NCBI RefSeq assembly: GCF_030409325.1
Contig: NZ_JAUFPR010000001.1
Coordinates: forward strand, 1 to 64,000
Length of the DNA: 64,000 nucleotides
From: Mucilaginibacter aquaedulcis
GTDB taxonomy: Bacteria; Bacteroidota; Bacteroidia; Sphingobacteriales; Sphingobacteriaceae
Reading direction: 5' to 3'
In this document: positions 26,881 to 36,438 of the stretch, piece after piece
How the letters are laid out: every line of letters begins with the position of its first letter
Numbering within the stretch: position 1 is the first letter of the stretch
Program-made: the position numbers and the translations under genes
The notes under the pieces: model-generated
Databases searched by the model: none
The model's input: only the letters and a program-made list of their open reading frames with translations
What the model was told of the DNA's origin: nothing

Positions 26881-29541
26881 TCACCTGTCAAAAGAAAGGT
26901 CCTTTTTTATTTTTAACTTTCTCATTTTAGAGTTTAAAGTTGAAGATGGTACACCCAGAATTTGAGCTGCCCCCCCTTTACCAAAAATTTTCCCTTTACA
27001 TTGCTTCAATGCGCGAATAATCAATTCCCTTTCGCTTTGTTCAATTGTTTTAAGAGCTGCCCAGTTTTCATCCAAAATCGGATCTAAGCGCTGATGAGAA
27101 GGTAAACGAATATTCGTAATCGTATTTCCGGTTGTTAAGAGCAGGGAACGTTCTATAAAATGTTCCAGTTCACGTACATTTCCCGGCCAGTTGTAGGCTA
27201 TCATTTCCTGAAGGGCTTCAGCTGAAATTCCGGTCACCTGCTTACCTAAATTCCTGTTGAGCTTCTTCACGAAATAAGTAGCAAGCATTGCAACGTCTTC
27301 CGGGCGATCCCTAAGGGGGGGCAATGTTATCGGAAACACATTTAACCGGTAAAACAAATCGCACCTAAACCGTCCATCGCTCACCTCCTTTTGTAAATCC
27401 CTGTTTGTTGCGGCTATAATGCGAACATTAATTTTTACAGGTTTTTTACCACCGATACGCTCAATTTCTCTTTCCTGTAATGCCCGTAAAAATTTCACCT
27501 GTAACTCAACAGGCATTTCCCCTATCTCATCTAAAAACAAAGTTCCATTATGGGCGAGTTCAAACTTTCCAATTTTCCGGTCGATAGCGCCCGTGAAACT
27601 TCCCTTTTCGTGGCCAAAAAGTTCACTTTCAATTAAACTTGCCGGTAACGCGGCACAGTTTACCCGAACCATCAAATTATCCTTTCTTTGTGAGTTATTG
27701 TGAATGGCCTTAGCAATCAATTCTTTTCCAGTTCCTGTTTCACCAAGAAGTAAAACAGTGCTATTAGTACAGGACACCTGCGACACCATACGAAACGTAT
27801 TCTGCATTGCCGCACTATTGCCAATGATCTCGCTGTAGTTGCTCCCTATTGCTTCATGCAGGTATTCATTTTCATATTGCAGCCGCTGTTTGTAACCTTG
27901 AATTTCACTTAATTGACGGGATATTTCTTCGTTTGCAAGTGCATTTGCCAATGCAATAGCTATTTGTGCAGAAATCCCTTTTAAAAGCCTGTCGGTGATA
28001 CATCCCTTATGGATGAGTAAAACCCCTACATCTTCATCCGCGACACGTAGTTTAATACCTAATATTTTTTTTGCTTCAATTGCATTCCAAAAAGCTCCTG
28101 AAGGAATCGAGTAATTTTTATTATCAATGACCTCATGAGCCAAAAACTCAACGGGATTGTCTGCTCTGAGCACAGCCGTTATTAAGGAACATTTTAAAGT
28201 AATGTCCTGCGCCTGGAACTGGCTAAATGTTTCTTCTCTTATTGCCGGATCATGTAAAAAATAATGGTAGTTCTTCTTGTCGTTGTTTCTAACATATATA
28301 ATGTATTCCCCTGCGTGAAAAAGCCTGTTCAAACTCTGCTGGATAATGAATTTTAATCCATTGATATCTCTGGCAGCAGCAAGCTGATTACTGAATGATA
28401 ACAACAGGGATTTTTCAGCTTCTTTTTTGACTATATCTTCGTTAATCAAGATTTTATCTGCGGCAACATTGATCTGATGAGCGATGCTGATAATCATCTC
28501 CACTTCTCTGGACTTGAAAAAGTTAGCCCTATTCATCCCAATAACCAACATACCTATGAGCTCTCGTTCTTGCCTTAATGGAACAACAACCGCAGACCTG
28601 ACCGATCCGTTTCCAATCGAATTTTGGATTGCCCTGAACCAATGATTTTGCGGTAAAGTGCATATATCCGGAAACTCCAGCGATTTTTTATCTTTGAGAT
28701 GATGCGTCCAATCCGATGTAATTATTTTTAGGTTTAAAAGCTGTTCTGGTGTACCGACTAATTCATCCTCAAATGATGAATTTTTGAAATAGAATTCAGT
28801 GGTTGCTGAGTCATTGCTTGCCAAACCAATAAAGCATTGCGAAGCGGGAAATAGCTCCCTCGATTTTACAGCCAACACTTTTACCAGATCGCCTCTTTTT
28901 TTAACCGTAGCAAGTCCGCGGCTGATCTCGAATAAAATTGATTTTTCAAAGTTTATCTGAGCAATCCGTTCATCTTTAATCAGGTTGGACAGCGAGATGG
29001 CAATGTGTGAGCAAAGCGAGGCGATCAACTCAAAATGTGCCGACCCTACAGGATGCATATTCTTCGAATAAAACATAGCTGCACCCAGTGTTGCTGAGTT
29101 GGTTTTTAAAGGAAAGGCTGTGAGCTGGTTAAATCCTGCTTTTATCCATTCCTGGTTCAACCCCTCAAATGAAGATAAGGCCGGGTGGTTGGTTAAATTA
29201 AACACTGTTGGGCGTTCTCCCCGGATAATTAATTCTGTAAGTTCCTGAATTTCTTTGTAAGAAGTATTTAGATCGGTGTCTCCTCCCTTTAGGACCATGA
29301 TCATATTGACATTCTTTGTAAAAACCCGTAAGATCGGAGCTCCCGAAGTGTCGCACAAATAAATGTTAAACTCATCGTAATAGAACAACTGCCTGAATAC
29401 GGTCTCAGAAAGATTGATTAACTCCATTTTAGTTTGAGCAGCAGCGATCTGATTAAAAATGTCAGGAATGGAAACATCTTTTAACTCCAGATCACTTAAG
29501 TCAGGCAGTTGAGGATTGTCAAAAATTGTTTTTACCATCAT
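26881..29541 (-). CDS. sigma-54-dependent activator with tandem GAF domains
   Basis: I choose the ATG at 29541; a GTG six codons earlier is possible. 886 aa. Two or three GAF-type sensor modules occupy about 1-550 (for example QTKMELINLSETVFRQLFYYDE and VVVPLRQERELIGMLVIGM), a short coiled coil links to an AAA+ domain (Walker A GETGTGKE, loop GSFTGA, Walker B FLDEIGEM) and a Fis-type HTH (GGAAQILGVPSSTLNSKMRK). No receiver domain, so it probably responds to a small ligand. Divergent from the activator at 29681. Confidence 0.9.
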   Translation of the reverse strand: MMVKTIFDNPQLPDLSDLELKDVSIPDIFNQIAAAQTKMELINLSETVFRQLFYYDEFNIYLCDTSGAPILRVFTKNVNMIMVLKGGDTDLNTSYKEIQELTELIIRGERPTVFNLTNHPALSSFEGLNQEWIKAGFNQLTAFPLKTNSATLGAAMFYSKNMHPVGSAHFELIASLCSHIAISLSNLIKDERIAQINFEKSILFEISRGLATVKKRGDLVKVLAVKSRELFPASQCFIGLASNDSATTEFYFKNSSFEDELVGTPEQLLNLKIITSDWTHHLKDKKSLEFPDICTLPQNHWFRAIQNSIGNGSVRSAVVVPLRQERELIGMLVIGMNRANFFKSREVEMIISIAHQINVAADKILINEDIVKKEAEKSLLLSFSNQLAAARDINGLKFIIQQSLNRLFHAGEYIIYVRNNDKKNYHYFLHDPAIREETFSQFQAQDITLKCSLITAVLRADNPVEFLAHEVIDNKNYSIPSGAFWNAIEAKKILGIKLRVADEDVGVLLIHKGCITDRLLKGISAQIAIALANALANEEISRQLSEIQGYKQRLQYENEYLHEAIGSNYSEIIGNSAAMQNTFRMVSQVSCTNSTVLLLGETGTGKELIAKAIHNNSQRKDNLMVRVNCAALPASLIESELFGHEKGSFTGAIDRKIGKFELAHNGTLFLDEIGEMPVELQVKFLRALQEREIERIGGKKPVKINVRIIAATNRDLQKEVSDGRFRCDLFYRLNVFPITLPPLRDRPEDVAMLATYFVKKLNRNLGKQVTGISAEALQEMIAYNWPGNVRELEHFIERSLLLTTGNTITNIRLPSHQRLDPILDENWAALKTIEQSERELIIRALKQCKGKIFGKGGAAQILGVPSSTLNSKMRKLKIKKDLSFDR

Positions 29542-29680
29542 GCAAGAGGCTTTGACCACCTATTACAAGTCTTGTTCCATTGTTAACATATTGAAAATAT
29601 GATAAATACAATTTCGATACATCAATTAAATTATTGATATTTCAACAATTTTACCAAAATTTGTTTATCAATTGAATGGT

Positions 29681-31213
29681 ATGAAAAAAGAAATTAAAGA
29701 TGAAACTGCCATACTGATCAAACGTGTTATACCGGAATTTGCCAGCGTGTTTAGTGCTGCAAAATTATTAGGACTAACATATAAGCAGGCTTCGTTAACT
29801 ATAGCCTGGAAAAACAGATCAATTCAACAAACGCTTTCCGTTGGCGATGATGGTCAAATTAAAGCGGCACCAGAGCCTCCTAATTGGTTTCTTTGGTCTG
29901 ATCATATTGCTATGGAAGATAATTTTGGATTGTATCAATGGCAAAACAATGATCGCAAATTGGTTAAATTAATTCCTGATGCCAGTATTGGTACTTTTTA
30001 TCTACCCTTGCACGTATCCTCAAGCATAAAATGTATTGTAGAATTCAAGGATATGGTTACCACAAGATTTGCAAAAGATACTTTAAAGATTGTTGCTGAT
30101 ATTTTCGTTTTAGCTGCTCGTGATATAATCGGGTTAGATACAAATGAAAAACGAGCAAAAGAAACCCGTTCAAAGAATTACCGCGACGAAAGAAAAGGTC
30201 CTCAGGAATCTTCGCGCTCTGACAATGATAATTCTAAACTACTAAAGCTCAGCGAAGAAACTTCGCGTAGTGAAACTATGCGAGCTGTTATAGATACGAT
30301 AACCCTGGTTGCCTCAACAAACAGCACGGTGCTCCTGCTTGGTGAAACTGGTGTGGGCAAAGAGCTTATTGCGAATACTATTCATTTGGCATCGCAAAGA
30401 AGTAATGCTTCAATAGTTAAAGTCAATTGCGCAGCAATACCCGGAGAATTGATGGAGACGGAATTATTCGGGTACGAAAAGGGAAGTTTCACTGGCGCAA
30501 CCGACCGTAAGATCGGGATGTTTGAGGCTGCCAACCATGGCACACTTTTCCTTGATGAAATCGGAGATTTACCTATACACCTGCAAGTCAAACTATTACG
30601 TTCAATTCAGGAAAGAGAAATTGTCCGGATCGGAGGAACGAAGCATATCAAGATTGATGTCCGCATTATCGCTGCAACAAACAAGGATTTAACGAAAATG
30701 GTAAACGAAGGATTGTTCAGAGCAGATCTTTACTATCGGCTTTGTGTAATCCCTATCTCTATACCTCCTTTGAGAAAAAGATCAACAGACATACCTTCGT
30801 TGGTAACTGACTTTATCATGAAGTTCAATAATCAGTTTGGAAAACGTGTACAAGGAACATCAGCGAAGGTTATGAAAACACTGCTTGACTATCATTGGCC
30901 CGGAAATGTCAGAGAATTGGAGAACTTGATTGAACGTCATGTTTTATTAACAGCAGGCTCCATGATCAGACATATTGATTTACCGGCAGAGGTTGGGAAA
31001 TTACAGGGGAAAACACCGGGTATCACTCCCTTTTTATCGCTTCAGGAAAATGAACGCCAGCATATTTTAAAGGCGCTGGCAAAAACAAAAGGTAAACTAT
31101 TTGGAGATGATGGCGCTGCAAAATTATTAGATGTGAATATTTCCACGCTAAATTCGAAGATCAAGAAATTAGGTATTCAAAAGAAAACCATCGTGAAAAT
31201 CCGGATAAAATAA
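29681..31213 (+). CDS. sigma-54-dependent activator with an unclassified sensor domain
   Basis: I choose the ATG at 29681 (MKKEIKDE); a TTG at 29672 is possible. 510 aa. The N-terminal 150 residues look GAF-like at most (IGTFYLPLHVSSSIKCIVEF) but are not confidently classified. AAA+ domain with GETGVGKE, GSFTGA and FLDEIGDL; C-terminal Fis-type HTH (GAAKLLDVNISTLNSKIKK) very like that of the divergent neighbour, so the two may bind similar sites. The 139-base divergent spacer contains short AT-rich inverted repeats. Confidence 0.88.
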   Translation: MKKEIKDETAILIKRVIPEFASVFSAAKLLGLTYKQASLTIAWKNRSIQQTLSVGDDGQIKAAPEPPNWFLWSDHIAMEDNFGLYQWQNNDRKLVKLIPDASIGTFYLPLHVSSSIKCIVEFKDMVTTRFAKDTLKIVADIFVLAARDIIGLDTNEKRAKETRSKNYRDERKGPQESSRSDNDNSKLLKLSEETSRSETMRAVIDTITLVASTNSTVLLLGETGVGKELIANTIHLASQRSNASIVKVNCAAIPGELMETELFGYEKGSFTGATDRKIGMFEAANHGTLFLDEIGDLPIHLQVKLLRSIQEREIVRIGGTKHIKIDVRIIAATNKDLTKMVNEGLFRADLYYRLCVIPISIPPLRKRSTDIPSLVTDFIMKFNNQFGKRVQGTSAKVMKTLLDYHWPGNVRELENLIERHVLLTAGSMIRHIDLPAEVGKLQGKTPGITPFLSLQENERQHILKALAKTKGKLFGDDGAAKLLDVNISTLNSKIKKLGIQKKTIVKIRIK

Positions 31214-31302
31214 CAATAACGAAATAGAACAAATTGACGAAATAAGACAATCTATATACATTAAATACAGCATAAATCACTATAATCAAGTATTTAGGTT
31301 AC

Positions 31303-31318
31303 AGGCACGCCTATTGTA
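31303..31318 (+). promoter_or_regulatory. possible sigma-54 (-24/-12) promoter
   Basis: AGGCACG, four bases, then TTGT resembles the consensus TGGCACG-N4-TTGC with the right GG to -12 spacing and two mismatches. It lies just after the third activator gene and faces a 42-codon open frame without a normal start (31298-31426). Sequence match only. Confidence 0.3.
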
Positions 31319-31434
31319 TATACATACACCCAAACGCAGTATAATAAAAACTATGTTGAAAAGATCAGCGGCAAAACTCAGAAACACCGTTTAGATATTG
31401 CAAAGTATTTACAGGCAACAACTTAATTATATGA

Positions 31435-31794
31435 TTATAACGACAATTCTCTTTTCAATATCTTAATATCTTTAATTATGGATGTACCCCTATGCTGAAA
31501 CTTCCAAAAAGCCGACTGCCGCGTTAATATGCAATTGGCAACAAGAATGCCTTTTTCGCCATTACAGGTTTCAATCAAATGAATATACTTAAAACACGAT
31601 TCAAGAGCATCATATACCTGATCAATAACAGTTAAACTGATAGAACATGCCGGAAAGTTATGGTTATTTTGAAGGCAAAGTAAACCGTTGCTATTAATCA
31701 AAAAATCATGATCATAACCTGAGTTTTGCAAAGCAATAATTCGTTTAGTGAATGAATTATTAAGGATTTTGGGTTGTTTAATAATTGTGTTCAT
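31435..31794 (-). CDS. small protein, 119 aa, unknown function
   Basis: I prefer the ATG at 31794 (MNTIIKQPK) over one eight codons upstream. It resembles the short Bacteroidota proteins often mislabelled phosphoribosylpyrophosphate synthetase, with FTKRIIALQNSGYDHDFLI, then a Tyr/Glu-containing core; I have only weak confidence in that link. No signal peptide or membrane helix. It lies between two signalling genes transcribed the other way, so it may be a target rather than a member of the set. Confidence 0.6.
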   Translation of the reverse strand: MNTIIKQPKILNNSFTKRIIALQNSGYDHDFLINSNGLLCLQNNHNFPACSISLTVIDQVYDALESCFKYIHLIETCNGEKGILVANCILTRQSAFWKFQHRGTSIIKDIKILKRELSL

Positions 31795-32115
31795 AATAGG
31801 GGTTGTTTTAATATTCACAAGTACACATTAAAAACCAAGCCAATATATTAATTAATTGATTATCAAAACATTGCAGATAATTCAAAAATTAAAGTGGCGA
31901 AATAACACCAATGATATTTCCGATTTGCTATATATCGCAAATAACAACTATTTAAAACCTTGATTACCAATATTTCGACTTGGTAGCATATTTGTTTTAT
32001 AAAAAACACTTAGCAAATCATACAAAAAATGAAGACCATTAATTTTGTTTTGGCTTTGAATTGCTATAAACACTAGTTTTTGATGAAGACTCAACTTATA
32101 GTTAAATAAGATAAT
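31795..32115. other. AT-rich divergent intergenic region
   Basis: 321 bases between the divergent 31435 and 32116 genes. ATTTGC and GCAAAT flank TATATATC near 31923-31941, a possible operator. No gene seen. Confidence 0.4.
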
Positions 32116-33540
32116 ATGAAACAAGTTACCATCGAGCAATTAAAAGCTATCGAAGTTTTTGGTGGAGTACCTGATGAACAATTGGAATGGCTGCTGTCTG
32201 TTGGTACAAGCCAAGAATTGGAGGCCGGTGAAGTGCTGGTTACCGCGGAAACATTACTTGATCAGATGTATATAATTATATCGGGCAAAATCCGCCTTGG
32301 CCTGATCCAAAAAAAACAGTTTAAAGAAGCTGCAGTTATCGAAGGCGGATCAATTTTGGGTTATCTACCCTTTTCGAGAGCCACAAAATCAATAATCACG
32401 GCAGAGTGTATCCTGGCGTCCTTGATATTTACTATACCTGCAAACAAGATCAAGGCGGCAATACGCATGCATTTCGAACTGACCGAAGCATTAGTTCATG
32501 TGATGACTAACCGGGTGCGTAATTTCACCAGCCAGCAGCAGCAAATAGAAAAACTTGTAGCGCTGGGTAAACTTTCCGCAGGCCTTGCCCACGAGCTTAA
32601 CAACCCCGCTGCATCCATTGTACGGAATGCAGCCTTTCTGAACAGTCAGATAGAGAATTTTTCAGGAATATTTGAGCAAATGGCTGCATTATGTATCGAC
32701 TCTCAAAAAGTCAAGCAATTAGATCAGACATTAGTCATGATTATGAAGCAAAGAGATCGCTCTTTGCTTACTTTGAGGCAGCGTTCAGAGTTGGAAGATA
32801 TTTTGAGTCTGGAACTGCAAAATCAGCAGATAGAGGATGATGAACTTGTTGAAACGCTCGCTGATGCCGGACTTCAACCGCAAGAAATTAACCGGATTAT
32901 TCAGATCGTGCCCTCGGGAAGTTTGCAAACAGTACTAAACTGGTTGAAATACCAAATTTCCCTAAGTCATACTGTAAAGGATATCAAGGAGGCGTCAGAG
33001 CGTATTTCCGGTTTAATTACTGCTGTAAAAGGCTTTAGTCATATGGATAATGGTGTCGACAAGCAATATATCGATGTTCACAAGGGGCTCGAAAATACGC
33101 TTGTAATTATGGATTATAAATTGCGGATGAGTAAGGTTGCCGTAGAACTTGATTTTGAAAAAAATTTGCCACTCATTAATGCCATTGCCGGCGAGCTCAA
33201 TCAAGTGTGGACCAACATTATTGACAATGCTATCGACGCGCTGGAACCCGGTGGTGGAGGTAAAATTGAAATAAGGACAGGTAAAGATGCTCAAAATATT
33301 TACGTCTCTATAAATGACAATGGTCCTGGCATACCAGAAGATATTCAATCCCAGATATTTGATCCTTTTTTTACTACAAAAGAAATGGGTAAAGGAACGG
33401 GACTTGGGCTGGATGTAGCGATGCGCATCATTACACAACATCAGGGTAGCATTCGTGTTAACTCCAACAACGCCGGTACATCTTTTGCAATTTGCCTGCC
33501 TATTGAAAACAATTCCTATAATCAAAGTCATGGAAAATGA
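32116..33540 (+). CDS. histidine kinase with N-terminal cyclic-nucleotide-binding domain
   Basis: 474 aa, soluble. Residues about 10-135 form a CNB/Crp-like beta-roll (LLDQMYIIISGKIRLG); a phosphoacceptor helix follows with His159 (AGLAHELNNPAASIV), an inserted helical region (190-300) and a HATPase domain (NIIDNAIDAL; DNGPGIP; GKGTGLGLDVAM). In other genomes kinases of this build often neighbour a response-regulator/thioredoxin-reductase fusion (recalled, not checked). None is present here; downstream lies only a decayed gene fragment. Confidence 0.88.
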   Translation: MKQVTIEQLKAIEVFGGVPDEQLEWLLSVGTSQELEAGEVLVTAETLLDQMYIIISGKIRLGLIQKKQFKEAAVIEGGSILGYLPFSRATKSIITAECILASLIFTIPANKIKAAIRMHFELTEALVHVMTNRVRNFTSQQQQIEKLVALGKLSAGLAHELNNPAASIVRNAAFLNSQIENFSGIFEQMAALCIDSQKVKQLDQTLVMIMKQRDRSLLTLRQRSELEDILSLELQNQQIEDDELVETLADAGLQPQEINRIIQIVPSGSLQTVLNWLKYQISLSHTVKDIKEASERISGLITAVKGFSHMDNGVDKQYIDVHKGLENTLVIMDYKLRMSKVAVELDFEKNLPLINAIAGELNQVWTNIIDNAIDALEPGGGGKIEIRTGKDAQNIYVSINDNGPGIPEDIQSQIFDPFFTTKEMGKGTGLGLDVAMRIITQHQGSIRVNSNNAGTSFAICLPIENNSYNQSHGK

Positions 33541-33605
33541 AATTGGCGATTCCGCCACCTAAAATTTAAACATGGCCAATTCGATTGGTCCATTATATCA
33601 TATCT

Positions 33606-33835
33606 TCAATATTCCGTTTTTAATCCAAAACTAACTCCCCATTTGTAGTAATTTATTAAATCACCGTTATAATCATTGCTTTCAGTAGCTGCACGAAACT
33701 TAGAAGCGGCCAGCAACCTTATCCCGGTAGCGTTTAAATAGTTAAGTAGTTCTTCCTAAGAATAAAATACTGCTTATTTAAACTGTCTGGATCCATAACA
33801 GTTCTGAAGCGGACTTGATTGCACAGGTGTCCGGC
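33606..33835 (-). pseudogene. decayed C-terminal gene fragment with frameshift
   Basis: Two adjacent minus-strand segments in different frames read as continuous protein. Upstream segment (33835 to about 33757): CNQVRFRTVMDPDSLNKQYF. Downstream segment (33755 to the TGA at 33606): ELLNYLNATGIRLLAASKF and, at the end, INYYKWGVSFGLKTEY. The last stretch, ending in an aromatic residue after alternating hydrophobics, looks like the final strand of an outer-membrane beta-barrel. A frame change falls near 33755 and a stop precedes the upstream part. No N terminus remains. Parent family not identified. Confidence 0.5.
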
Positions 33836-33977
33836 TCAAACGAGAATAATTTTTGGTTAAGGAAATAGGATAAAAATTATTCTTTCTCCTATCGCATTAT
33901 CGCAGACATTTCTGCCGAATAAAAACAGCGACTAAAATGTAAATACATTATCAATTCCAGATGTAATCTCAGCGTAC

Positions 33978-34325
33978 TTATTCCTCGTAACGGCAAGATT
34001 TATTGCTCAAAAACAAATCCTTTGCACGCTTAACACAACTTTTCGTAATATACTTACCATCGTCAGATGCTGTTAAAAGTGCTTCCACAAAACTCTCGCA
34101 TAAAAGACGTAATAACCGGGTTTGTATCATAATGGCACTTTGTTCGTCTGATGCACCTTTGATAATATTGCTGACATTTTCAGCAATTCTATCCAGATTG
34201 AATTGGCTGGCAATTGTGTAACTATAATTGGTAAGGTCAACGGTGGATGCATTCTCCCAAGCTTCAAAAAACAAAGCTGTTATTTTGTCTCGCCACTTGA
34301 TTACTCCTGTTTGATTGCTTCCCAT
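33978..34325 (-). CDS. hypothetical helical protein, 115 aa
   Basis: Not recognised. Predicted all-helical and soluble, beginning MGSNQTGVIKWRDKI, with a conserved-looking FFEAWENAS and a basic Cys-containing tail (KSCVKRAKDLFLSNKSC). No signal peptide. It stands between the pseudogene and the AraC gene, all minus strand, with about 170 bases to the AraC stop. Confidence 0.55.
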   Translation of the reverse strand: MGSNQTGVIKWRDKITALFFEAWENASTVDLTNYSYTIASQFNLDRIAENVSNIIKGASDEQSAIMIQTRLLRLLCESFVEALLTASDDGKYITKSCVKRAKDLFLSNKSCRYEE

Positions 34326-34496
34326 ATTATCATTAATTATTAAATGCCTGTTTTGTTTAGATACTTCATTTAATAAACGACTCAGGTTAAATTAAGGGAG
34401 GATCAATCACATCCATTATCTGATTGCTACATACCATATTCATTTATGTACCGCAGTGCTAAACCGGGTTGCTACTTAATCAAATAACTGGCAGCA

Positions 34497-35375
34497 TTAT
34501 GCAGCATAGCTTTTCAGTCCTTTAAAATTTCCACGGAACGCTTGGGCGGTAACACCTTCCTGAGTTTTAAACACCCTGCTAAAATAAGCTTCATCCTGAA
34601 ACCCGATCTCATGGGCTATCTCTTTAACCGGTTTTTCACTCAGGTATAATTTGCGTTTTGCCTCAGCCATGATCCTTGACATGATAAGACCACTAATCGT
34701 TTTACCCGTAAATTGTTTAGCAACCCTATTAAGCTTTTTTACGGTCACATTTAAAAGCGAGGCATATTCTGTTGGCCCATGTAGCTTGATAAAATGATTC
34801 TCTATTGCATCCATCAGTGACCTGGCAAGTAATGACTCTTCACTTGATAGGAATAAAGGCTTATGCTGTCGGCTTACCCTTATTCTTGCGGCAGAAATCA
34901 TAAAAATCTGTATCCAGGATACCGTCATCTCATAATGTCCTACATGATCAATCTGAATTTCAGTGACAGCACGGTGTAGTAAAGATAAAAGTTCATCAAG
35001 TTCCAAAGTTTCAAGATTCAATATCGGGGTATTCAGGGAATCACTGAACAAAGCTGCTTTAGACTGCATTTCCGACAAGAATTTATGATTCCAGAAAAAG
35101 TCGGCCTGAAATTGCAAAAAACAACCTTCTATTTTTTCACCGGCTATCATTCGGAACGGCTGATATACCGGAATCAGAATCAATGACGGCCCTTCAAATT
35201 CATGCTGGTGCATATCCAGTTCTATGATACCACTACCTGCCTTAATCAGGATGAGAATGTAAAACCTAAACACCTCAAGTTGTGGAATGCCCTTGTAACT
35301 ATCAAATGGAACTATCTTTAATGTTGGAGTGTTCATTTGAGGATTTAGTAAACTATATCCGTTAATACCATTCAT
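34497..35375 (-). CDS. AraC family transcriptional regulator
   Basis: 292 aa. N-terminal cupin-like AraC sensing domain (about 15-150; IIELDMHQHEFEGPSLILIP) and C-terminal double HTH: YASLLNVTVKKLNRVAKQFT and, near the end, IAHEIGFQDEAYFSRVFKTQ. Ligand unknown. It has no close same-strand partner; candidate targets are the stress and metabolic genes to its right, but the link is not shown by sequence. Confidence 0.88.
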   Translation of the reverse strand: MNGINGYSLLNPQMNTPTLKIVPFDSYKGIPQLEVFRFYILILIKAGSGIIELDMHQHEFEGPSLILIPVYQPFRMIAGEKIEGCFLQFQADFFWNHKFLSEMQSKAALFSDSLNTPILNLETLELDELLSLLHRAVTEIQIDHVGHYEMTVSWIQIFMISAARIRVSRQHKPLFLSSEESLLARSLMDAIENHFIKLHGPTEYASLLNVTVKKLNRVAKQFTGKTISGLIMSRIMAEAKRKLYLSEKPVKEIAHEIGFQDEAYFSRVFKTQEGVTAQAFRGNFKGLKSYAA

Positions 35376-35543
35376 TTTGCTTCTCGATTAGTAATTTTAA
35401 AACCTTCGTTTATCAATAGTGAGGAACTGTTATCTTCAATTCCTTATCACATCAGTTTTTGACCGTACTGAACGCTTGATAATTGTTAAGATATTTTCCA
35501 AAATATTGAATACAGGTTGCCGTGCAACATGTAAAAACATGCC

Positions 35544-35819
35544 TTAAAGCTGACTGATATAAGACTCCAACGCTAAGGTAACGCGGTCAATAACTTCATC
35601 TTCCTGATAACCATCGCGCTGTTCCCAGCAAACGGGATCGTCGCATGTTTTTATTACTGTGCAGAAATGTTCATTCTGGTGTACCATAATGAATAGATCG
35701 GAGCATGGAATTACCAAAAGGTCACTGTATTCACCTGTTTCAGTAAGATCTACTTCCAGGTGAAAAGCCTCTTCCGGACCTTGTCCGCTTACATTTTCAA
35801 ATTCTTCGTCGTTTTGCAT
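35544..35819 (-). CDS. hypothetical acidic protein, 91 aa
   Basis: Not recognised. Acidic, soluble, with a TGEYSDLLVIPCSDLFIMVH core, three Cys and an acidic C-terminal helix. No secretion signal. Isolated between a regulator gene and a long gap; coding is supported by composition and a clean start only. Confidence 0.5.
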   Translation of the reverse strand: MQNDEEFENVSGQGPEEAFHLEVDLTETGEYSDLLVIPCSDLFIMVHQNEHFCTVIKTCDDPVCWEQRDGYQEDEVIDRVTLALESYISQL

Positions 35820-36258
35820 TTTTTTGATATTTAATTAGTTTATGATTGGTAGATGGCCCTTAAAAGCATCGTTATCAACGCATTTTAAGAATGGAGAGAA
35901 CTCTACCCGCATTTGATCTTTGCCTATGAACAAACCAAATCATAGTATAGGCAATGGCGACCGATGGGTCATGCTTGATTGCAGCGACAATATGAAATGG
36001 TTTTATATAGGATAGGATGTTCATAGCTTCATGTTTGCTTCAAAAAAGATCATCAGTAAATCATAAAACATATGTGAAAAACATGCCAATAGTACAAATT
36101 ATTGAAAATCAGATATATAAAATAAAAAAGCACATAAATTAGTCGTATTTCGCTAAACTTTTTTTTCTAATGGCGACATACGACAAGGGCATTTTTCAGA
36201 TTACCTCACGTAATCAGTTTCTACGTAAACAAAGGGGTCATTCGATAGAAGAATGCTT
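35820..36258. other. intergenic region, nothing firmly recognised
   Basis: 439 bases, AT-rich. A 34-codon plus-strand frame (36170-36274) overlaps the small gene at 36259 and is not called. No terminator or RNA gene is evident. Confidence 0.45.
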
Positions 36259-36402
36259 TTACTTTAGCCTATAGAACTTTGAAGTAATCAATGCAATCGG
36301 TAAACCAACGCATAACAAGTGCCATACAATACGGATAAAAGTTAATGTAATATCCAACTGGCCATCAATCATATTTCTTAAGGACATCACCAGCAGATTC
36401 AT
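36259..36402 (-). CDS. possible 47-aa membrane protein in the ECF sigma operon
   Basis: ATG at 36402, TAA at 36259, 36 bases after the anti-sigma stop on the same strand. The product has two hydrophobic stretches (NLLVMSLRN and IVWHLLCVGLPIALI) separated by a short polar turn, and a basic C terminus (KFYRLK), the look of a one- or two-helix inner-membrane peptide. In-frame sequence upstream to the anti-sigma stop is also hydrophobic (FTFLF), so a TTG start seven codons earlier is possible. No homologue recognised. Confidence 0.45.
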   Translation of the reverse strand: MNLLVMSLRNMIDGQLDITLTFIRIVWHLLCVGLPIALITSKFYRLK

Positions 36403-36438
36403 GAAAAGAAAAGTAAAACTCAAACCAAATCGAACTAA

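Noticed and set aside
32063..32077. Sigma-54 promoter before the CNB-domain kinase (TGGCTTTGAATTGC)
   Set aside because: The gap between GG and the -12 element is one base short of the fixed sigma-54 spacing and the ACG part is missing.
36170..36274. 34-codon plus-strand frame starting ATGGCGACA
   Set aside because: No motif, overlaps the small membrane frame on the other strand, and nothing supports its expression.
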